DNA of 64,000 nucleotides from Vitreoscilla stercoraria DSM 513 (GTDB lineage Bacteria > Pseudomonadota > Gammaproteobacteria > Burkholderiales > Neisseriaceae). Location: the NCBI RefSeq assembly GCF_000382305.1, contig NZ_KB908025.1:62001-126000 (forward strand), given 5' to 3'. The translations under genes were made by a program, and so were the position numbers. The notes under the pieces are model-generated. The model did not search any database. It saw only the letters and a program-made list of their open reading frames with translations, and had not been told where the DNA came from. Below, piece after piece: positions 61,928 to 64,000 of this stretch (its first letter is position 1; each line of letters starts with the position of its first letter).

Positions 61928-63897
61928 TGGCGATTTTAGCGCATTGGCAGTTACAACAGCCGACCAGTAAATATGCCCAAGTGGCTGCATTACTCACTTT
62001 GTTGTGGATTGCTTTTCCTTTGTTGTTGCAATTGCCTATGGGAGTGGGCATCTTTTTTGGCTTGTTGTTTGGCATTCGTTTGGTGTTGACCAGTTTGGGT
62101 ATTGGTGGCATACCGACTTGGCTGAATATTGTGTTATTGATTGCAGCAGGTTTGGCGGTATATGTGCAATTGCAAACCTTGTTTGGTCAGCAAGGTGGCG
62201 TGGCGTTGCTGTTGTTGATGGTGGTGATCAAATCGTTTGAAGGTCAAAGTACGCGAGACTGGCAAGTTTTATTGGTGGCCAGTTTGTTTTTGGTGGTGGG
62301 CGGCTTGCTGTTTCAACAAACTTTGCAAATAGGCGTGTGGCTTTTGTGTGCTGTGAGCATGATTTTTGGCAGTTTGTGTTTGCTCAATGGTTTGTCGTGG
62401 CGTGAAGCATGGCGCAATACTTTGTTGAGTTTAGGGCTGTCTATTCCTTTGATGGTAGTATTGTTTTTGACCATGCCTCGTTTTTCGGAGCCATTATGGC
62501 GTTTGCCAGTGCAATCTCCCGCTGCCAAAACTGGCCTTTCTACTGAATTGACTTTGGGTGATATGGCTTCGGTCATTGAATCCAATGAGTTGGCTTTCAA
62601 TGTGACATTTGAAGAGACGTTTCTCCCAAAACTGCGTCAAATGTATTGGCGTACGATGGTGATGAATGATTTTGATGGCAATACTTGGCATGCCAATACA
62701 GGCCGCACCTTAGCGCAAGAAACCTTCTTGGAAAATGTGGCTCCAGCTAAAGTGGCTTATGTCATGACACTGCATGATTTTCAAGGACATATTCCAGCTT
62801 TACAGCAAGTGGTATCTTGGGATGAAAGTATTTTTTTACGTGAAAATCAAGTGGTCACGGCTAAAAGACGTTATTCGCAATTGCGACAAGTGAGCATGCA
62901 AAGTGTCGTGAGCGATCGCATTGGTGAACGTTTGAGTTCGTATCAAATCAAGCGTTGGACAGAGTTGCCTGAGCAGTCCAATTTAAAAACCATCGCATTG
63001 GCCCAAAGTTGGAAAAATCAAGGCTTGAGTGATGAGCAATTGATTCAAAAAGCACTGCGTTATTATCAAGAACAAAAGTTTCAATACAGTTTAAGTCCGG
63101 GTAAATTAGAACAAAACCGTCAACAAGTAGACCAATTTTTATTTGATACCAAAGTCGGTTTTTGTGAGCATTATGCTACTTCCTTTGTCATTTTAATGCG
63201 TGCCGCTGGCATACCTGCTCGTGTGGTCACTGGGTATTTGGGTGGCAGTTTTAATGAAACAGGACAGTTTTGGCAAGTGCGGGGTAAGGAAGCACATGCT
63301 TGGGCTGAGGTTTGGCTAGAACAAGAGCAAGCTTGGGTGAGAGTGGATCCTACCAGTTCTGTTTCAGCTTCACGAATTGACGATGGTATCAATGCTGCGT
63401 TGCCTGAAAATATGAGTCAAATTGAAGGCAATTGGCCTGCACCATTGCAACGTTGGTTGGCGACATCGCAATATTATTGGCAACAATGGGTAGTCAATTA
63501 TGATGCAAACAATCAAAAAGCCTTGTTTTCGAATTTAGGCAGTGGCGTGTTTGCTGTGGTAAAAGGGTTGTTGGTATGGGTGTTGGTATTATTATTGACA
63601 CTGGGACCGATTGTTTGGTGGTGGCGACGACAATATCGACAACAAATTGATCCATTAGAAGCAGGTTTTTTATTGATTAAACACCATTTCATGGAAGATG
63701 AACATGAAGACAAATGGCGTATCGGAGCGTTGGAATTACAAGATTGGCTCAAACAACACCAATTGCTAACCGAACAATGGCAATTATTGTTACAGCAATA
63801 TACACACTGGCGTTATGACCCTTCGAGTCAGGCATCAGAAGATGAATTGTGGCATTGGTATGCACAAGTCAAAAAACAATTGAAACACAGCCGTTAG
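61927..63897 (+). CDS. tgpA: Transglutaminase-like membrane protein (TgpA family)
   Basis: A 656-residue TgpA/DUF3488-type protein. About six hydrophobic helices fill the first 180 residues, a periplasmic domain follows, and one more helix near residue 545 precedes a cytoplasmic tail. The transglutaminase-like core has the complete triad: Cys413 in GFCEHYATSFVILMRAAGIPAR, His457 in EAHAWAEVW and Asp474 in VRVDPTS. In Pseudomonas the homologue is essential. The ATG at 61927 overlaps the DUF58 TAA by one base; the frame is open earlier within DUF58. Third gene of the MoxR-DUF58-TgpA unit; a further gene begins 27 bases after it. Confidence 0.9.
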   Translation: MAILAHWQLQQPTSKYAQVAALLTLLWIAFPLLLQLPMGVGIFFGLLFGIRLVLTSLGIGGIPTWLNIVLLIAAGLAVYVQLQTLFGQQGGVALLLLMVVIKSFEGQSTRDWQVLLVASLFLVVGGLLFQQTLQIGVWLLCAVSMIFGSLCLLNGLSWREAWRNTLLSLGLSIPLMVVLFLTMPRFSEPLWRLPVQSPAAKTGLSTELTLGDMASVIESNELAFNVTFEETFLPKLRQMYWRTMVMNDFDGNTWHANTGRTLAQETFLENVAPAKVAYVMTLHDFQGHIPALQQVVSWDESIFLRENQVVTAKRRYSQLRQVSMQSVVSDRIGERLSSYQIKRWTELPEQSNLKTIALAQSWKNQGLSDEQLIQKALRYYQEQKFQYSLSPGKLEQNRQQVDQFLFDTKVGFCEHYATSFVILMRAAGIPARVVTGYLGGSFNETGQFWQVRGKEAHAWAEVWLEQEQAWVRVDPTSSVSASRIDDGINAALPENMSQIEGNWPAPLQRWLATSQYYWQQWVVNYDANNQKALFSNLGSGVFAVVKGLLVWVLVLLLTLGPIVWWWRRQYRQQIDPLEAGFLLIKHHFMEDEHEDKWRIGALELQDWLKQHQLLTEQWQLLLQQYTHWRYDPSSQASEDELWHWYAQVKKQLKHSR

Positions 63898-63923
63898 GGA
63901 ACAATGACTGTAAGGGAATACAA

Positions 63924-64000
63924 ATGAATCATATTTATATTGGTCTAGGCGATGCCGCTAAAGAAGCATTGGGTGATTTTTATCAACTGTATAAAAGCAG
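63924..64000 (+). CDS. Start of an unrecognised gene (cut by window end)
   Basis: An ATG at 63924, preceded by TAAGGGAA, opens a frame that runs off the window after 25 codons: MNHIYIGLGDAAKEALG and then DFYQLYKS. The good ribosome site and the position 27 bases after tgpA suggest the fourth gene of that operon. Too short to assign. Confidence 0.6.
   Translation, partial: MNHIYIGLGDAAKEALGDFYQLYKS

Noticed and set aside
1..64000. CRISPR arrays, prophage or insertion sequences
   Set aside because: The recurring short words are not regularly spaced, no transposase, integrase or phage structural gene is visible, and no target-site duplications were seen.

Overview
The window looks like chromosomal DNA of a member of the Neisseriaceae (Betaproteobacteria). 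The evidence is the housekeeping gene types, a mtrR / mtrCDE-type efflux locus with Neisseria-like gene order, and above all a short repeated word, AAGCGTCCTGTAA. It is scattered through genes and occurs as inverted pairs forming the terminators behind many of them. That is how DNA uptake sequences (DUS) behave in Neisseriaceae, but this word is not one of the dialects I know (for example GCCGTCTGAA or GGCTGCCTGAA types). I cannot name the genus. Both ends of the window cut a gene (dapC at the left, an unrecognised gene at the right). There is no prophage, insertion sequence, CRISPR array or rRNA operon.

Layout. 0-6 kb: dapC, a LysR regulator, and an acetate uptake and activation group (DUF485 protein, actP, acs). 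6-12.7 kb: an HNH nuclease gene broken by one in-frame stop, a TPR protein, a hydrolase, a PhnA-type zinc-ribbon protein, an acyl-CoA ligase, an AT-rich 750-base gap and a second LysR gene. 12.7-24 kb: rarA, a succinyl-CoA:acetate CoA-transferase, a heptosyltransferase, a lipoprotein, thrC, msbA, fpr, lysO and a GlpR-type repressor. 23.5-31 kb: an ABC exporter, a small membrane protein, an MFS transporter and putA. 31-38.8 kb: a probable 27-residue basic peptide gene, trmA, trpE, a hydrolase, aroC, a lipoprotein, a zinc metallopeptidase and miaA. 38.8-48.8 kb: phaB, a cardiolipin-synthase-like protein, a stand-alone MnmC oxidase domain, an AsmA protein, purC, thiL-pgpA-apaG and an MFS transporter. 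48.9-64 kb: an Orn/Lys/Arg decarboxylase, three identical tRNA-Thr genes, a roadblock-like protein, a DAHP-synthase-like protein lacking its catalytic residues, the mtrCDE efflux operon with divergent mtrR, and a MoxR / DUF58 / transglutaminase operon.

How the genes fit together. Acetate metabolism is prominent: ActP imports acetate, Acs activates it, and the CoA-transferase links acetate to succinyl-CoA. PhaB suggests polyhydroxybutyrate metabolism, but no synthase is visible here. Envelope functions recur (MsbA, heptosyltransferase, AsmA, cardiolipin synthase, PgpA, MtrCDE). Most units are short operons closed by a repeat-pair hairpin that can serve both strands. The most interesting signals are the uptake-sequence-like dialect, the degenerate DAHP synthase, the tiny peptide gene with its own promoter, ribosome site and terminator, the single-stop HNH gene, and the operator lying inside the mtrC promoter.
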